A DNA stretch of 64,000 nt from the NCBI RefSeq assembly GCF_017696315.1, contig NZ_JAAORJ010000004.1, positions 568,519 through 632,518 on the forward strand. Direction: 5' to 3'. The translations under genes and the position numbers were made by a program. The notes under the pieces were generated by a model. It had not been told where the DNA came from. It saw only the letters and a program-made list of their open reading frames with translations, and did not search any database. Positions 29,433 to 40,798 of this stretch are shown here, piece after piece. Numbering within the stretch: position 1 is the stretch's first letter; the number at the start of each line of letters is the position of its first letter. The stretch is from Prochlorococcus marinus XMU1412 (GTDB lineage: Bacteria > Cyanobacteriota > Cyanobacteriia > PCC-6307 > Cyanobiaceae).

Positions 29433-32185
29433 TTCAAAAGTTCGAGTTTTTTTGTAATACTTTCCTTTTGTACCGAACCTTCATTTAATTTTAATCTGCA
29501 TTCGTCAACAATATCTTTTGGAGCCTTATCAACGAAATTTTTATTAGATAATCTCTTATTTAAATTTTCTAATTCAATAGTCACCTTTTTTAAATCCTTG
29601 GTTAACCTTTCCTTTAATGCATCTATATTTACAAAATCCTGAAAAGGTAAGTAAACCTCTAAATCACTAATTATCCCGGAAAAAGATTTAGCAAACTCTT
29701 TTTTATCAACAGCATTAGTTTTAAAAATAAATACTTCAGAAGATTTAGTTAAGGTTTGAATATCATCAACTAAAGTTTTTAAAAAATCAATCAATTCATC
29801 ATTGTCTGAAATTAAATATACAGGACCTTTTTCTGATGGCTTAAGACCTAATTCAGCTCTCAAATTTCTAATCAGCCTAATAATTTCAAAGAGTTGCTGA
29901 AAAGAATTATCAAGCTTATTATCAACAAATTTATTTTCGTGAATTGGCCATTTTTGAAGAGATAATAATGCATTATCTGGTTTTAGTTGCAGCACATGCC
30001 AAAGTTCCTCAGTAATATGCGGCATAAAAGGATGAATCATTACCAAAATATCACTGAGCACTTTTATTAAAACTTTTTCAGATATTTGTCTATTTTTAGT
30101 CTCTTTATTATTAAACCTTTGTTTAGCAAATTCTACATACCAGTCACAAAAATCATTCCATGAAAATTCATATAGAAGTTTCGCAGATTCTCCCAATTTA
30201 TATTCTTTCAACAAAGCAGCGACTTTTATATTTAACTGATTCAATTTCGATAAAATCCACTTATCACATAACTCTAAAGAAGTTTCATCACTCTCATTAA
30301 GCGAATAGTTATTATTAGAAGTTTTATTAATTAACACAAATTTAGTTGCATTCCATAATTTATTCGCAAAATTTCTTGAAGCTTCAACAGTTGAAGACGT
30401 ATCTTTTTTCCTATCAAAATCAAGCCGTATATCTTGTCCAGCGCCTGCAACTTCTCGAATCAAAGCAAATCGTAGAGCATCAGAACCATATTTATCAATT
30501 AATAGTATTGGATCAATACCATTACCTGAACTTTTACTCATTTTTTTATTGTTTTCATCTCGAACTAGACCATGAATATAAACATCCTTAAAAGGAATAT
30601 TATTTGTAAAAGTATTCCCCATCATTGTCATTCTTGCAACCCAGAAGAAAATAATATCGAAACCAGTAACAAGAACACTATTTGGATACCATTTTTTAAA
30701 ATCCGGATCATTTATATTTGGCCAGCCAAGGGTTGAGAAAGGCCATAAACCACTTGAAAACCATGTATCCAAAACATCTTTATCACGAACCAATTTAATA
30801 TTTAATCCAAATTTTTTATTAGCTTCGATTAAGGCATCCTCTGCATTTCTTGCAACGATATATGGAGTATTTTGTTCTATTGAGTCTTGAGATTCATCAA
30901 GAACATACCAGGCTGGTATTTGGTGCCCCCACCACAATTGCCGACTGATACACCAATCATTAATATTCTCTAACCAATCCTTATATACTTTCTCCCAGCG
31001 TGGAGGAATAAACGATGGTTTTTTAGAATCAATTTCATTAAGACATCCTTGTGATATTTCATCCATTTTCAAAAACCATTGTGTTGACAATAAAGGTTCA
31101 ATTGGCACCTTACCTCTATCAGAAAAAGGAACAGTATGTTTATAATCCTCTATCTTTGTCAAAAGGCCTAAGTTATCCAATTCTTTGATAATTTTCTTTC
31201 TAGCCTCATATCTATCTAAATTTTGAAAAATACCTGCATTAATATTTAAAGTTCCATCTTTATTCATTACATTAATCTGTTTTAAATTATGCCTTTTTCC
31301 TATTGCAAAATCATTTGGATCATGGGCCGGAGTAACCTTCACACAACCAGTACCAAAATCTTTATCAACATGTGAATCAGCGATAATAGGTATTTCTCTA
31401 TCAACGAAAGGGACTTTTACTTTGACACCAATAAATTCTTTATATCTATCATCATCAGGATTAACTGCCACAGCAGTATCACCCAAAAGAGTTTCTGGTC
31501 TTGTTGTTGCAACTTCTAAGTACTTATCTAACTGTTCACCACTTTCAGAAATTAAAGGGTATTTAAAATGCCATAAATGACCATTTACTTCTTGCATTTC
31601 AACTTCAAGATCACTTACGGCAGATTGAGATTCAGGGCACCAATTAACCAAATATTCGCCTCTATAAATTAAATTCTTTTTATAGAGAATATTAAAAGCC
31701 TCAATAACTGCTTCATTTAATTTTTGATCAAGAGTAAATCTTTCTCTAGTCCAGTCAACTGAATATCCTATCCTTTTTAATTGAGAAACTATTCTTCCAC
31801 CGCTTTGTTCTTTCCAGTTCCATGCTCTTTTAAGAAATTCATCTCTTCCAATATCCTCGCTTGTTTTGCCTTCACTTTTTAATTGTTTTTCGAGAATAGT
31901 TTGAACAGCTATTGAAGCATGATCAGTTCCTGGTAAACACAAAACATTCTTACCTAAAAGTCTTTGGAAACGTACTACAACATCTATCAAAGCCGTATTA
32001 AATGCATGCCCCATATGCAAAGATCCAGTAACATTTGGTGGAGGAATAACAACACAAAAAGGCTCCCCATCATCCTCGGGGTTAGGACTAAACGCCTTGA
32101 GACTTTCCCATTTTTCTTGCCACTTTTTCTCTACTTCAAAAGGTGAATAATTCTCTAAAAATAATTGATCATTCATCTCTGTCAT
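29429..32185 (-). CDS. valS: Valyl-tRNA synthetase
   Basis: This class I synthetase charges tRNA-Val. The HIGH-type motif GSLHMGHA is near residue 55 and the KMSKS motif near residue 555 (NKKMSKSSGNG). An editing domain lies between them, and the C-terminal arm is a charged coiled coil typical of ValRS. I prefer the ATG at 32185 to the in-frame TTG at 32191; ATG at 32176 (MNDQLF) is another option. Its cognate tRNA-Val(TAC) gene lies about 450 bases upstream on the same strand. Confidence 0.96.
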   Translation of the reverse strand: MTEMNDQLFLENYSPFEVEKKWQEKWESLKAFSPNPEDDGEPFCVVIPPPNVTGSLHMGHAFNTALIDVVVRFQRLLGKNVLCLPGTDHASIAVQTILEKQLKSEGKTSEDIGRDEFLKRAWNWKEQSGGRIVSQLKRIGYSVDWTRERFTLDQKLNEAVIEAFNILYKKNLIYRGEYLVNWCPESQSAVSDLEVEMQEVNGHLWHFKYPLISESGEQLDKYLEVATTRPETLLGDTAVAVNPDDDRYKEFIGVKVKVPFVDREIPIIADSHVDKDFGTGCVKVTPAHDPNDFAIGKRHNLKQINVMNKDGTLNINAGIFQNLDRYEARKKIIKELDNLGLLTKIEDYKHTVPFSDRGKVPIEPLLSTQWFLKMDEISQGCLNEIDSKKPSFIPPRWEKVYKDWLENINDWCISRQLWWGHQIPAWYVLDESQDSIEQNTPYIVARNAEDALIEANKKFGLNIKLVRDKDVLDTWFSSGLWPFSTLGWPNINDPDFKKWYPNSVLVTGFDIIFFWVARMTMMGNTFTNNIPFKDVYIHGLVRDENNKKMSKSSGNGIDPILLIDKYGSDALRFALIREVAGAGQDIRLDFDRKKDTSSTVEASRNFANKLWNATKFVLINKTSNNNYSLNESDETSLELCDKWILSKLNQLNIKVAALLKEYKLGESAKLLYEFSWNDFCDWYVEFAKQRFNNKETKNRQISEKVLIKVLSDILVMIHPFMPHITEELWHVLQLKPDNALLSLQKWPIHENKFVDNKLDNSFQQLFEIIRLIRNLRAELGLKPSEKGPVYLISDNDELIDFLKTLVDDIQTLTKSSEVFIFKTNAVDKKEFAKSFSGIISDLEVYLPFQDFVNIDALKERLTKDLKKVTIELENLNKRLSNKNFVDKAPKDIVDECRLKLNEGSVQKESITKKLELLN

Positions 32186-32201
32186 GTGCAAATTTTATTT
32201 C

Positions 32202-32220
32202 AATAAACTTTTTGTTTATT
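32202..32220 (-). terminator. Seven-base AT stem-loop between the HesB-like gene and valS
   Basis: AATAAAC (32202-32208) and GTTTATT (32214-32220) are perfectly complementary around five T residues. It is correctly placed to end the HesB-like transcript, but in that direction it lacks a clean U-run, so termination is uncertain. Confidence 0.25.
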
Positions 32221-32282
32221 TTATCTTGAGAGCAACCAATTAATGAAAATAATATTAGTTTGCAAAAAAAGACACACCCATT

Positions 32283-32624
32283 CTACAAAAGTTTGAAGCC
32301 AGAACCACAGGAGCAACGTTTTGCATTTTTTGGTGTTGAAATAAGAAATCCACCTCCGCTCAAATCACCGTAATAATCTAATTTTAAATCTTTCAGTAAA
32401 TTAAACTTTTTTACATCCGCGTATAAAGTTACTCCTTCAGTTCTTGAAATAGGTGATCCATTACATGTACCTGGCCTTAATTTAATATGCATCCATCCTT
32501 CGGAACAATTTTTATCCTTTACCAAATCAATCGACATTTCTCCAGGAGAACCTCCAAAAGAAGCTTGCCTAGATAGTTCTGAAGCAGCGCTTTGACTGAT
32601 TGAAAGATTGACGATCTCAGTCAT
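32283..32624 (-). CDS. HesB/IscA/ErpA-like iron-sulfur cluster carrier
   Basis: A-type carriers hold and pass on Fe-S clusters, important for photosystem I and ferredoxins. The 113-residue protein starts at the ATG at 32624; the longer frame upstream runs into the tRNA gene. The C-terminal CxC ligands are Cys104 and Cys106 (RCSCGSGF), and DLSGGGFLISTP matches the family fold. The first ligand cysteine is not in the classic GCSG context; Cys40 or Cys54 are candidates. It may therefore be a divergent carrier. It lies directly downstream of tRNA-Val. Confidence 0.8.
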   Translation of the reverse strand: MTEIVNLSISQSAASELSRQASFGGSPGEMSIDLVKDKNCSEGWMHIKLRPGTCNGSPISRTEGVTLYADVKKFNLLKDLKLDYYGDLSGGGFLISTPKNAKRCSCGSGFKLL

Positions 32625-32639
32625 TAGAAAAATAATAAA

Positions 32640-32711
<72 letters not shown>

Positions 32712-32809
32712 TCATAATAGATCATTCTAATAGATGAAGTTGAAAAATTTATACTAAGTATTTAAATATTTCATGATTGAGGCAAAATTTAATTAATAAA
32801 ATATATCCT

Positions 32810-33664
32810 ATGTCCTCAAACAATAGATATAAATTGGAAAACAATTCCGATTTAGAGACTATAAATAGTTTTAAAATCTTAATATTAAATATCAAAGCAT
32901 TAAAAGATAAAACTTGGGGCTGCCCATGGCAGAAAATACAGTCTCATATATCGTTGATCCCATTTTTATATGAAGAGAGTAATGAATTTATAAATGCGAT
33001 ATATGAAAAAAATGCAGATAACATATGTGAAGAGTTAGGAGATCTTTTATTACAAGTAATGCTTCATGCTGAAATCGGCTACGAAGAAAAAGATTTTGCA
33101 CTAAATGATGTTATAAAAAATCTAAATAAGAAAATTATTAATAGACATCCTTATATTTTTGACAAAAAAGAAAAAGTATCATTAAAAAAATCACAACAGA
33201 TTTGGGAAAATATAAAAAATTTAGAAAATGATGCACCTCGTATAAAATCTTCAATTAGTAGAAATTTAAATTTGAAAATTAAAAATTTACCTCCAACGAT
33301 TGGTACAGATAAAATCACAAATGTTGTTAAAGAAAATGGTTTCAAGTGGGAAAGTACTGATGAGATTTTTAAAAAGTTAGAAGAAGAGATAAATGAATTA
33401 AAAGAGGCAATCAAATGCAAAAATGATTCAGATATAAAAAATGAATTTGGGGATATTTACTTTACCCTTCTGAATCTCTCAAACTTTTTAAAAATAAATC
33501 CTGAGTCAGCTCTTCAAAAAACAAATATAAAATTTTTAGACAGATTTTCAATCGTCGAAGAGCATGCAGGAGATAATATTAAAAAACAAACTCCCAAAGA
33601 CTTTCAACGGCTTTGGCAAATAGCGAAGCAAAAATTGGCAGGGAAACTTCCTAAAAGCAAATGA
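32810..33664 (+). CDS. mazG: Nucleoside triphosphate pyrophosphohydrolase MazG
   Basis: MazG hydrolyses (d)NTPs to monophosphates and can clear aberrant nucleotides; cyanophages also carry mazG. Two tandem MazG repeats are seen: the first with CPWQKIQSH, EESNEFINAI and EELGDLLLQVMLH, the second with KLEEEINELKEAI and EFGDIYFTLLN. Both repeats have metal-binding acidic pairs. I choose the ATG at 32810 (MSSNNRYK) over the upstream TTG at 32777. The stop overlaps the speE ATG by four bases. Confidence 0.93.
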   Translation: MSSNNRYKLENNSDLETINSFKILILNIKALKDKTWGCPWQKIQSHISLIPFLYEESNEFINAIYEKNADNICEELGDLLLQVMLHAEIGYEEKDFALNDVIKNLNKKIINRHPYIFDKKEKVSLKKSQQIWENIKNLENDAPRIKSSISRNLNLKIKNLPPTIGTDKITNVVKENGFKWESTDEIFKKLEEEINELKEAIKCKNDSDIKNEFGDIYFTLLNLSNFLKINPESALQKTNIKFLDRFSIVEEHAGDNIKKQTPKDFQRLWQIAKQKLAGKLPKSK

Positions 33665-34512
33665 CAAATATTACAACATGGATAGATGAATATCATAAAG
33701 GCTCAAGATTCGGCCTAAATGGGAAAATTCTAATTAAAAAAGTCTCAAAATTTCAAGAAATTATTGTTATTGAAAATGAATATTATGGTAAAGCTTTAAT
33801 GTTAGATGGTTGCTGGATGACATCATTAAAAGACGAAAAATATTATCATGAGTGTCTTGTGCATCCTGCATTAAGTAGCATTGACGAAAAATCTAATGTA
33901 CTAATTATTGGCGGTGGTGACGGTGGTACTTTAAGAGAATGCGTTAAATATTCTCAAATATCAAAAATTGATCTAGTAGAAATTGATGAGGAGGTTATCA
34001 AAATATCTAAAAAATTTCTAAAAGAAATTGGAGGCGAAGCATGGAATGACAAAAGATTAGAAATATATGTTGATGATGGTGTTAAATGGGTAAAAAAAAC
34101 AAGAGATAATTTTTACGACGTTATATTTATAGATTGTTCAGATCCCTCAGAATTTTCAAATTTGTTATTTTCAGATTCTTTTTATGAAGAATGTAAAAGA
34201 ATACTTACACCAAAGGGGATATTAGCAACGCAAAGCGAATCTCCTGAATCCTTCAAAAATATTCACATAAATATTTTGAAAACCCTAAAAAATATATTTA
34301 AAGTTTCTGAAACTATGTATTCCTTTGTGCCTATATATCCAAGCGGGATTTGGAGTTGGACATTCGCTTCTTCAGAAGATCTAGATTTATCAAAGAAAAA
34401 TTATGATGAAGCCCTAAAAATAGAAAAAGGATGTGAAATTTGGAATTTAAATTTTCAAAATGCAGCATTCAAAATGATGCCAAATAAAATTATAAAAGAA
34501 CTAAATCCATAA
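33661..34512 (+). CDS. speE: Spermidine synthase
   Basis: An aminopropyltransferase using decarboxylated SAM and putrescine to form spermidine. The 283-residue protein shows the SAM-binding GGGDGGTLRE motif near residue 83, preceded by YHECLVHPAL, and FIDCSDPSEFSNLLFS with the catalytic acidic residue. It starts with ATGA overlapping mazG and ends one base before speB, so mazG, speE and speB form a tight operon that covers the agmatine-to-spermidine route. Confidence 0.95.
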   Translation: MTNITTWIDEYHKGSRFGLNGKILIKKVSKFQEIIVIENEYYGKALMLDGCWMTSLKDEKYYHECLVHPALSSIDEKSNVLIIGGGDGGTLRECVKYSQISKIDLVEIDEEVIKISKKFLKEIGGEAWNDKRLEIYVDDGVKWVKKTRDNFYDVIFIDCSDPSEFSNLLFSDSFYEECKRILTPKGILATQSESPESFKNIHINILKTLKNIFKVSETMYSFVPIYPSGIWSWTFASSEDLDLSKKNYDEALKIEKGCEIWNLNFQNAAFKMMPNKIIKELNP

Positions 34513-34513
34513 G

Positions 34514-35395
34514 ATGACAAAAAATTTATTTGATAACGAAAATGCAATTTATATGGGAGCAAAAAGAAGTCCTGAGCATTGCTCAATTGGTATATTTGGA
34601 GTTAATTATGACGGGACATGTTCGTTTAAACCAGGAGCAAGATTTGGTCCTGATGCAATAAGACAAGTCAGTACTTGTTTAGAAACATATTGTCCAAAAA
34701 TAAAAAAAGACTTAGAGGATATTATGTATGTTGATTTTGGATCAATACTAATTGATAAAAATGACTCAAAGTCCGTTATTGAATCGGTTAAATCAGCAAC
34801 AAATTATTTAATTAGTAAAAGTCTTAGTCCTATTATGCTTGGAGGCGAACACTCTATTACAAGAGGTGCTATTGAAGCATTAGTAAAAAAGTATCCAAAT
34901 TTGATATTAGTTCAACTTGATGCTCATGCAGATTTAAGAGAATCATATATAGGAAATGAACATAGTCATGCTTGTACTATGAAAAGATGCTTAGAAGTGC
35001 TACCTGAAAAGAAAATTTTGCAAGTCGGAATTAGAAGTGGGACTAAGGAAGAATTTGAAATTATGTATAACAAAAACCAATTAGTTAACTTTTGTCCAGG
35101 GGGAAATGCATATGAGTTAAAACAAGCTCTTCTACCATACGCTAAGTCTCCAATCTATTTAACAATAGATTTAGATTGGTTTGATCCCAGTTTATTAGCA
35201 GGGACGGGCACTCCAGAACCGGGAGGATTTTTTTGGAATGATTTTGAAGAAATACTGAAAACTTTAAAAGAATTTAGAATTGTGGCTTCAGACATTGTGG
35301 AATTATCTCCAGAAATTGATAAAAGCGGAGTAAGTAGCATAGTTGCAGCCAAAGTACTTAGAAGCTTAATTTTGTCATTAGAAAATATGCAATAA
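34514..35395 (+). CDS. speB: Agmatinase-family ureohydrolase
   Basis: A binuclear-manganese ureohydrolase releasing urea from agmatine and giving putrescine for SpeE. The metal-binding motifs are present: GGEHSI near residue 115, QLDAHADLRES near residue 135 and TIDLDWFDPS near residue 218. The 293-residue length fits. Ureohydrolases can also be arginases or guanidine-related enzymes; the directly adjacent speE supports agmatinase. Confidence 0.9.
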   Translation: MTKNLFDNENAIYMGAKRSPEHCSIGIFGVNYDGTCSFKPGARFGPDAIRQVSTCLETYCPKIKKDLEDIMYVDFGSILIDKNDSKSVIESVKSATNYLISKSLSPIMLGGEHSITRGAIEALVKKYPNLILVQLDAHADLRESYIGNEHSHACTMKRCLEVLPEKKILQVGIRSGTKEEFEIMYNKNQLVNFCPGGNAYELKQALLPYAKSPIYLTIDLDWFDPSLLAGTGTPEPGGFFWNDFEEILKTLKEFRIVASDIVELSPEIDKSGVSSIVAAKVLRSLILSLENMQ

Positions 35396-35445
35396 AAAAT
35401 TTCTAAACTACAGTGTAAAAATACTAAATATAAACTAAATATTTC

Positions 35446-36558
35446 ATGGATTTGCTAAAAAGTCCTCTTTACTCAAAATATATTGAATCCAATGCAAAAT
35501 TAGTGGATTTTGCAGGTTGGGAAATGCCCATATCATTTTCAGGATTAATTAAAGAGCATGAATCAGTTAGATCTTCAGCAGGATTATTTGATATTTCTCA
35601 CATGGGTGTGATATCTGTTAAGGGAATTAATCCAAAGGATTATATTCAAAAACTTTTCCCTACTAATTTATACTCCTCTTCTGAAGGTCAGGGGCTTTAT
35701 ACAGTAATGCTCAATCATAAAGGAGGAATAATAGATGACTTAATAATTTATGACCTTGGTATACAAGAAAATGACATATCAGAATTATTGTTAATAGTTA
35801 ATGCAAGTAGATATAAAGAAGATTTTCAGTGGATAAAAAATAATTTAAATAAAGATGAACTTTCGATAACAAACTTTAAAAAAGACAAAGTACTTTTAGC
35901 ACTACAGGGAAAAAACTCATTCGATTTATTTGAAGAATGGATTGAAGCTTCGATCTCACATATCCCTAACTTTGGATGCGAATATAAAATTTTTGAACAT
36001 ATTTCGCCTAAAGAAAAAATTTTCTTTTCAAAGACTGGATATACAGGGGAATATGGTCTAGAAATACTTTTATCTAAAAAAGCAGCAATTAATTTATGGG
36101 ATTTCTCAATTTCCAAAAATGTTGCACCTTGTGGTTTGGGAGCAAGAGATACTCTTAGACTTGAAGCAGGCATGCATCTTTATGGTCAAGATATCAATGA
36201 AGAAACTTCTCCATATGAAGCAGGGTTAGGCTGGCTAGTACATCTAGAAAATAATCACGAATTCTTTGGAAGAAGATTTCTTGAAGAGCAGTCAAGATTC
36301 GGTATTCAAAAAAAGTTAGTTGGTCTCTCTATAGAAGGTAAAGCAATAGGAAGAAAAGGTTGCGCAGTTCTTAAAGGTGAAGAAAATATTGGGACTATCA
36401 CAAGCGGAAGTTGGTCTCCAACTAAACAACAAGCTATAGCTTTTGCATACATCAATACTTCGCATGCCCTAATAAATAATGAAGTTCAAATATTAATAAG
36501 AGGCAAAAAATTCAAAGGGGTAATAACAAAAAGAGCGTTTTATAAAAAAAATTATTAA
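35446..36558 (+). CDS. gcvT: Aminomethyltransferase, T protein of glycine cleavage system
   Basis: GcvT transfers the methylene group from lipoyl-GcvH to tetrahydrofolate and releases ammonia. The 370-residue protein has [11 protein letters not shown] at the N-terminus, FDISHMGVI with the folate-site region, the segment [11 protein letters not shown], and a [20 protein letters not shown] block (about 225-245). It is far from gcvP/gcvH at 14.7-18.0 kb but completes the three dedicated proteins; the L protein (lpd) must be elsewhere. A 50-base AT-rich gap separates it from speB. Confidence 0.96.
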   Translation: MDLLKSPLYSKYIESNAKLVDFAGWEMPISFSGLIKEHESVRSSAGLFDISHMGVISVKGINPKDYIQKLFPTNLYSSSEGQGLYTVMLNHKGGIIDDLIIYDLGIQENDISELLLIVNASRYKEDFQWIKNNLNKDELSITNFKKDKVLLALQGKNSFDLFEEWIEASISHIPNFGCEYKIFEHISPKEKIFFSKTGYTGEYGLEILLSKKAAINLWDFSISKNVAPCGLGARDTLRLEAGMHLYGQDINEETSPYEAGLGWLVHLENNHEFFGRRFLEEQSRFGIQKKLVGLSIEGKAIGRKGCAVLKGEENIGTITSGSWSPTKQQAIAFAYINTSHALINNEVQILIRGKKFKGVITKRAFYKKNY

Positions 36559-36613
36559 CTAAATTTACCCTTAAAGAATTATTATAAGTTATTGATAAAT
36601 AAATCATACTTAG

Positions 36614-38410
36614 ATGAGAAACAAAATTTGCAAAGAACTCAATAATACAGATATTGGTAAATTGGTTAATTTATGCGGATGGGTAGATAGAAGAAGAGAT
36701 CATGGTGGTGTAATTTTTATTGATTTAAGAGACCATAGTGGATTTCTACAAATAACAATTAACCCCGATGATGGTGCAGATCTATTTAAACAGGCAGAAA
36801 CTCTAAGAAATGAAACAGTAATAATGGTTAGCGGAATTATTAATGAAAGGCCAAAAGATTCCATAAATACAAATTTAAGTACTGGAGAGTTAGAGCTCAA
36901 GGTTAAAGATTTGCAAGTTCTCAACCAAATTAAAAACAACTTACCTTTTCCAGTATCTATACATGATTATGAAAATACAAAAGAGGAACTCAGATTAAAA
37001 TATAGATACCTTGATTTAAGAAGGGGAAAATTACTAGAAAATTTAAAAACAAGACATAAGATTATTAAAGTTGCTAGAGAATTTCTTGATAATTTTGGAT
37101 TTACAGAAGTAGAGACCCCATTACTTACAAAGTCAACTCCTGAAGGTGCTCGCGATTTTCTTGTTCCTGCACGTCTTTCAAATGGAGAATTTTTTGCTTT
37201 ACCTCAATCCCCACAACTATTTAAACAACTTTTAATGGTTGGGGGCTTAGATAAGTATTATCAAATCGCAAAATGTTTCCGTGATGAAGACTTAAGGGCA
37301 GATAGACAGCCAGAGTTTACTCAATTAGATATTGAGATGAGCTTTAGTAGTGAAGAAGAAATAATTTCTTTTAATGAAAGTCTCATAAAAAAAATATGGA
37401 AAGAAGTATTAAATATTAATTTTAATAATGCTTTTCCAAGAATGTCATGGCAATCAGCAATGGATAATTACGGCACTGATAGACCAGATACTAGATATCA
37501 AATGTTATTCAAAGATTTAGGAGGAGTATTAGGTGATATTGGATTTAATATTTTCACCAAGGCAATTAAGTCTGGAGGTTATATCAAATCCATAACAGTC
37601 AAAGGAGGTAATTCAAGTATTAGCAACGTAAGAATTAAACCAGGAGGTGATATCTTCCAAGTAGCTCAAGATGCAGGAGCTGGTGGTTTGGCCTTTATAA
37701 GGGTCAAAGGAGATGAGCTTGAGACTATTGGGGCAATTAAAAATAATTTAAGTGAAGAGCATATAGCTGATATTTTAAAAATCACAGACGCAAAAGATGG
37801 AGACTTAATCCTCTTAGGAGCTGGAGATAAACAAATTGTCAATCAGTCATTAGATAGGGTTAGACAATATATCGCAAAAGACTTAAACCTTATTGATAAA
37901 AGTAAATGGAATTTCTTATGGGTAACTGACTTCCCGATGTTTGAGAGAAATGAAGATGAAAATAGATATGAAGCTTTACATCATCCTTTTTGTTCTCCAA
38001 AAAATATAAAATCTAAAGATTCTGAAAACTTGAAAAAAGAAATTGAAAGCTCTACAGCAAATGCTTATGACTTAGTTCTCAATGGATTGGAGTTAGGAGG
38101 TGGCTCTTTACGTATTCATGAAGCGAACTTACAAAGAGAGGTTCTGAAAACGGTTGGACTTACTGATAAAGAGATTGATGAAAAATTTGGATTTTTAATA
38201 GAAGCCTTAGAAATGGGTGCTCCTCCTCATGGTGGAATAGCGTTTGGATTGGATCGTATTACCATGCTGATCATTGGAGCAGATTCAATCAGAGAAACCA
38301 TTGCTTTTCCAAAAAATCAACAAGCAAAATGTCTTCTCACAAATGCACCTTCAAATGTCTCTGAATCACAATTAAAAGAATTAGATATTGAAATAACAAT
38401 TGATGAATAA
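36614..38410 (+). CDS. aspS: Aspartyl-tRNA synthetase
   Basis: A class II synthetase of bacterial type, 598 residues. It has an N-terminal OB-fold anticodon domain ([21 protein letters not shown]), motif 2 with [14 protein letters not shown] near residue 220, a GAD insertion domain (about 290-420), and motif 3 [11 protein letters not shown] near residue 545. Many cyanobacteria use the GatCAB route for Asn/Gln charging, so whether this enzyme is discriminating cannot be decided from sequence here. Confidence 0.97.
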   Translation: MRNKICKELNNTDIGKLVNLCGWVDRRRDHGGVIFIDLRDHSGFLQITINPDDGADLFKQAETLRNETVIMVSGIINERPKDSINTNLSTGELELKVKDLQVLNQIKNNLPFPVSIHDYENTKEELRLKYRYLDLRRGKLLENLKTRHKIIKVAREFLDNFGFTEVETPLLTKSTPEGARDFLVPARLSNGEFFALPQSPQLFKQLLMVGGLDKYYQIAKCFRDEDLRADRQPEFTQLDIEMSFSSEEEIISFNESLIKKIWKEVLNINFNNAFPRMSWQSAMDNYGTDRPDTRYQMLFKDLGGVLGDIGFNIFTKAIKSGGYIKSITVKGGNSSISNVRIKPGGDIFQVAQDAGAGGLAFIRVKGDELETIGAIKNNLSEEHIADILKITDAKDGDLILLGAGDKQIVNQSLDRVRQYIAKDLNLIDKSKWNFLWVTDFPMFERNEDENRYEALHHPFCSPKNIKSKDSENLKKEIESSTANAYDLVLNGLELGGGSLRIHEANLQREVLKTVGLTDKEIDEKFGFLIEALEMGAPPHGGIAFGLDRITMLIIGADSIRETIAFPKNQQAKCLLTNAPSNVSESQLKELDIEITIDE

Positions 38411-38485
38411 GCATATATATGGATGTTCTAAAAATTTTTTGTTTAAATAAAATATAAGGAGGCTGTGCTTAATTAAAAATATTTA

Positions 38486-40096
38486 ATGTCAAAATTTGTT
38501 TTTGTCACTGGAGGAGTTGTTTCTAGCATTGGTAAAGGAATTGTAGCTGCAAGCTTAGGTAGATTATTAAAGTCTAGAGGATATAGTGTTTCAATATTAA
38601 AACTAGATCCATATCTAAATGTTGATCCAGGCACAATGAGCCCCTTCCAACATGGAGAAGTATTTGTAACTGAAGATGGAGCTGAAACAGATTTAGATTT
38701 AGGTCACTATGAAAGATTTACGGATACTGCAATGACTAGATTAAACAGTGTAACTACAGGATCTATCTATCAAGCAGTCATCAACAAAGAAAGAAGAGGT
38801 AACTATAACGGTGGAACTGTTCAAGTAATTCCTCACATAACTGGAGAAATAAAAGAAAGAATCCATCGAGTAGCCGCCAACAGCAATGCAGATATTATTA
38901 TTACTGAAATTGGTGGAACAGTGGGTGATATTGAATCTCTACCTTTCTTAGAAGCAATAAGAGAATTCAAAAATGATGTCAATAGAAATGATGTTGCATA
39001 CATACACGTAACATTACTTCCTTTCATCAAAACCTCTGGCGAAATCAAAACTAAGCCAACTCAGCATTCAGTAAAAGAATTAAGATCAATTGGAATTCAG
39101 CCAGATTTACTTGTTTGCCGAAGTGATAAATCGATAAATGAAGGTCTTAAAAAAAAGCTCAGTGGATTTTGCGGTGTCAATATTAACTCTGTAATTGAAG
39201 CATTAGACGCAGATAGTATTTATTCTGTACCTCTTTCTTTAAAAAAAGAAGGTTTATGCAAAGAAACCCTAAAGTATCTAGAACTTGAAGATAAAAAATG
39301 TGATTTAAAAAATTGGGAAGCACTAATTCACAATCTAAGAAATCCTGGAGCTCCAATAAAAGTTGCTCTCGTAGGTAAATACATTGAACTTGGAGATGCA
39401 TATTTATCGGTTGTTGAAGCTTTAAGACATGCATGCATTGAACACAAGGCTTTATTAGATTTACATTGGGTAAACGCTGAAATGATAGAAAAAAATTCAG
39501 CAGAAACTTTCTTAAATGAAGTTGATGCAATTGTGGTGCCTGGAGGATTTGGCAATAGAGGAGTCAATGGAAAAATTTCAGCTATAAAATTTGCAAGAGA
39601 AAATAAAATTCCCTTTTTAGGGCTGTGCCTTGGTATGCAATGTGCAGTTATAGAATGGGCAAGGAATGTGGCTAATCTTCCAGATGCATCTAGTTCAGAA
39701 CTAGATCCAAATACTCCAAATCCAGTGATACATTTATTGCCAGAACAGGAAGATGTCGTTGATTTAGGTGGGACAATGAGACTTGGAGTTTATCCATGTA
39801 GATTGACAAATAATACAACGGGAAAAAAATTGTATGATGAAGATGTTATTTATGAGAGGCATCGACATAGATACGAATTTAATAATTACTACAAACAAAG
39901 TTTTTTAAATTCCGGATACAAAATTAGTGGTACATCGCCAGATGGCAGATTAGTTGAGTTAATTGAGTTGGAAAATCATCCTTACTTCTTGGCATGTCAA
40001 TATCATCCTGAGTTTTTATCACGACCTGGAAAACCTCATCCTTTATTTAAAGGTTTAATAAAAGCCTCTCAAGAAAAGTTAACTCAATCAAATTAA
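38486..40096 (+). CDS. pyrG: CTP synthase
   Basis: It aminates UTP to CTP using glutamine. The N-terminal synthetase domain starts with the [14 protein letters not shown]-loop at residues 4-16. The C-terminal glutaminase domain has the nucleophile Cys in [10 protein letters not shown] (near residue 380) and the catalytic His in CQYHPEF near residue 513. The 536-residue length is normal. An AAGGAGG ribosome site about 25 bases before the ATG is too far to be used directly, so the start relies on conservation. Confidence 0.97.
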   Translation: MSKFVFVTGGVVSSIGKGIVAASLGRLLKSRGYSVSILKLDPYLNVDPGTMSPFQHGEVFVTEDGAETDLDLGHYERFTDTAMTRLNSVTTGSIYQAVINKERRGNYNGGTVQVIPHITGEIKERIHRVAANSNADIIITEIGGTVGDIESLPFLEAIREFKNDVNRNDVAYIHVTLLPFIKTSGEIKTKPTQHSVKELRSIGIQPDLLVCRSDKSINEGLKKKLSGFCGVNINSVIEALDADSIYSVPLSLKKEGLCKETLKYLELEDKKCDLKNWEALIHNLRNPGAPIKVALVGKYIELGDAYLSVVEALRHACIEHKALLDLHWVNAEMIEKNSAETFLNEVDAIVVPGGFGNRGVNGKISAIKFARENKIPFLGLCLGMQCAVIEWARNVANLPDASSSELDPNTPNPVIHLLPEQEDVVDLGGTMRLGVYPCRLTNNTTGKKLYDEDVIYERHRHRYEFNNYYKQSFLNSGYKISGTSPDGRLVELIELENHPYFLACQYHPEFLSRPGKPHPLFKGLIKASQEKLTQSN

Positions 40097-40114
40097 TATT
40101 CTTTATTTTTTTGA

Positions 40115-40792
40115 ATGAAAATGACAAATTTTTTACCCTTAGTTGAACAATTTCATTCCTTACAAGGTGAAGGCTATCACGCTGGAAAAAGTGCTTATTT
40201 TGTTAGGTTAGCTGGTTGTAAAGTTGGATGTTCTTGGTGCGATACCAAGAATTCATGGGACGAAAAAAAGCACCCTTCTATATCAATTGAAAAAATAATA
40301 GATCGCATAAAAATTGCCAGAGAAAAAGGAGCATCTTTTTGCGTTATTACAGGTGGAGAACCTTTACAACATAACTTAGATAATTTTTGCAAAACCATAA
40401 AAAAGTTGACGATGGGAGAAGAACAAAAGCCAATGAAGATTCATATTGAGACAAGTGGTGTTAATTCGATATCAGGAAGCTATGACTGGATTACTTTATC
40501 TCCTAAAAGACACTCGCCTCCAAAAAATTATTTTTTAAAAAACTGTAATGAAATCAAAATAATCATAAATGAAATAGAAGATATTGAATTTGCTATTCAA
40601 ATAAAAAAAGAAACTTTAAAACAATATCAACTCTCTAAAAGCGAAGATGGCTTAAAAGAAGAAAATAAAATTTTTTATTTACAGCCAGCATGGAACAATG
40701 CGAACGGTTTTTCGCTTGCTATTGATTTCGTAAAAAATAATCCAGATTGGAAATTGAGCCTTCAAACTCACAAATACTTAAAAATTAATTGA
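40115..40792 (+). CDS. queE: 7-carboxy-7-deazaguanine synthase
   Basis: A radical SAM enzyme forming the 7-deazaguanine ring on the way to preQ0 and queuosine. The cluster-binding cysteines are Cys35, Cys39 and Cys42 (CxxxCxxC in GCKVGCSWCD). The N-terminal FHSLQGEGYHAGK substrate loop and TGGEPLQHN are typical of QueE. It lies six bases before queC, its downstream pathway partner. Confidence 0.95.
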   Translation: MKMTNFLPLVEQFHSLQGEGYHAGKSAYFVRLAGCKVGCSWCDTKNSWDEKKHPSISIEKIIDRIKIAREKGASFCVITGGEPLQHNLDNFCKTIKKLTMGEEQKPMKIHIETSGVNSISGSYDWITLSPKRHSPPKNYFLKNCNEIKIIINEIEDIEFAIQIKKETLKQYQLSKSEDGLKEENKIFYLQPAWNNANGFSLAIDFVKNNPDWKLSLQTHKYLKIN

Positions 40793-40798
40793 AATCAT

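Noticed and set aside
35396-35445. Glycine riboswitch before gcvT
   Set aside because: The gap is only 50 AT-rich bases, too short for the aptamer.
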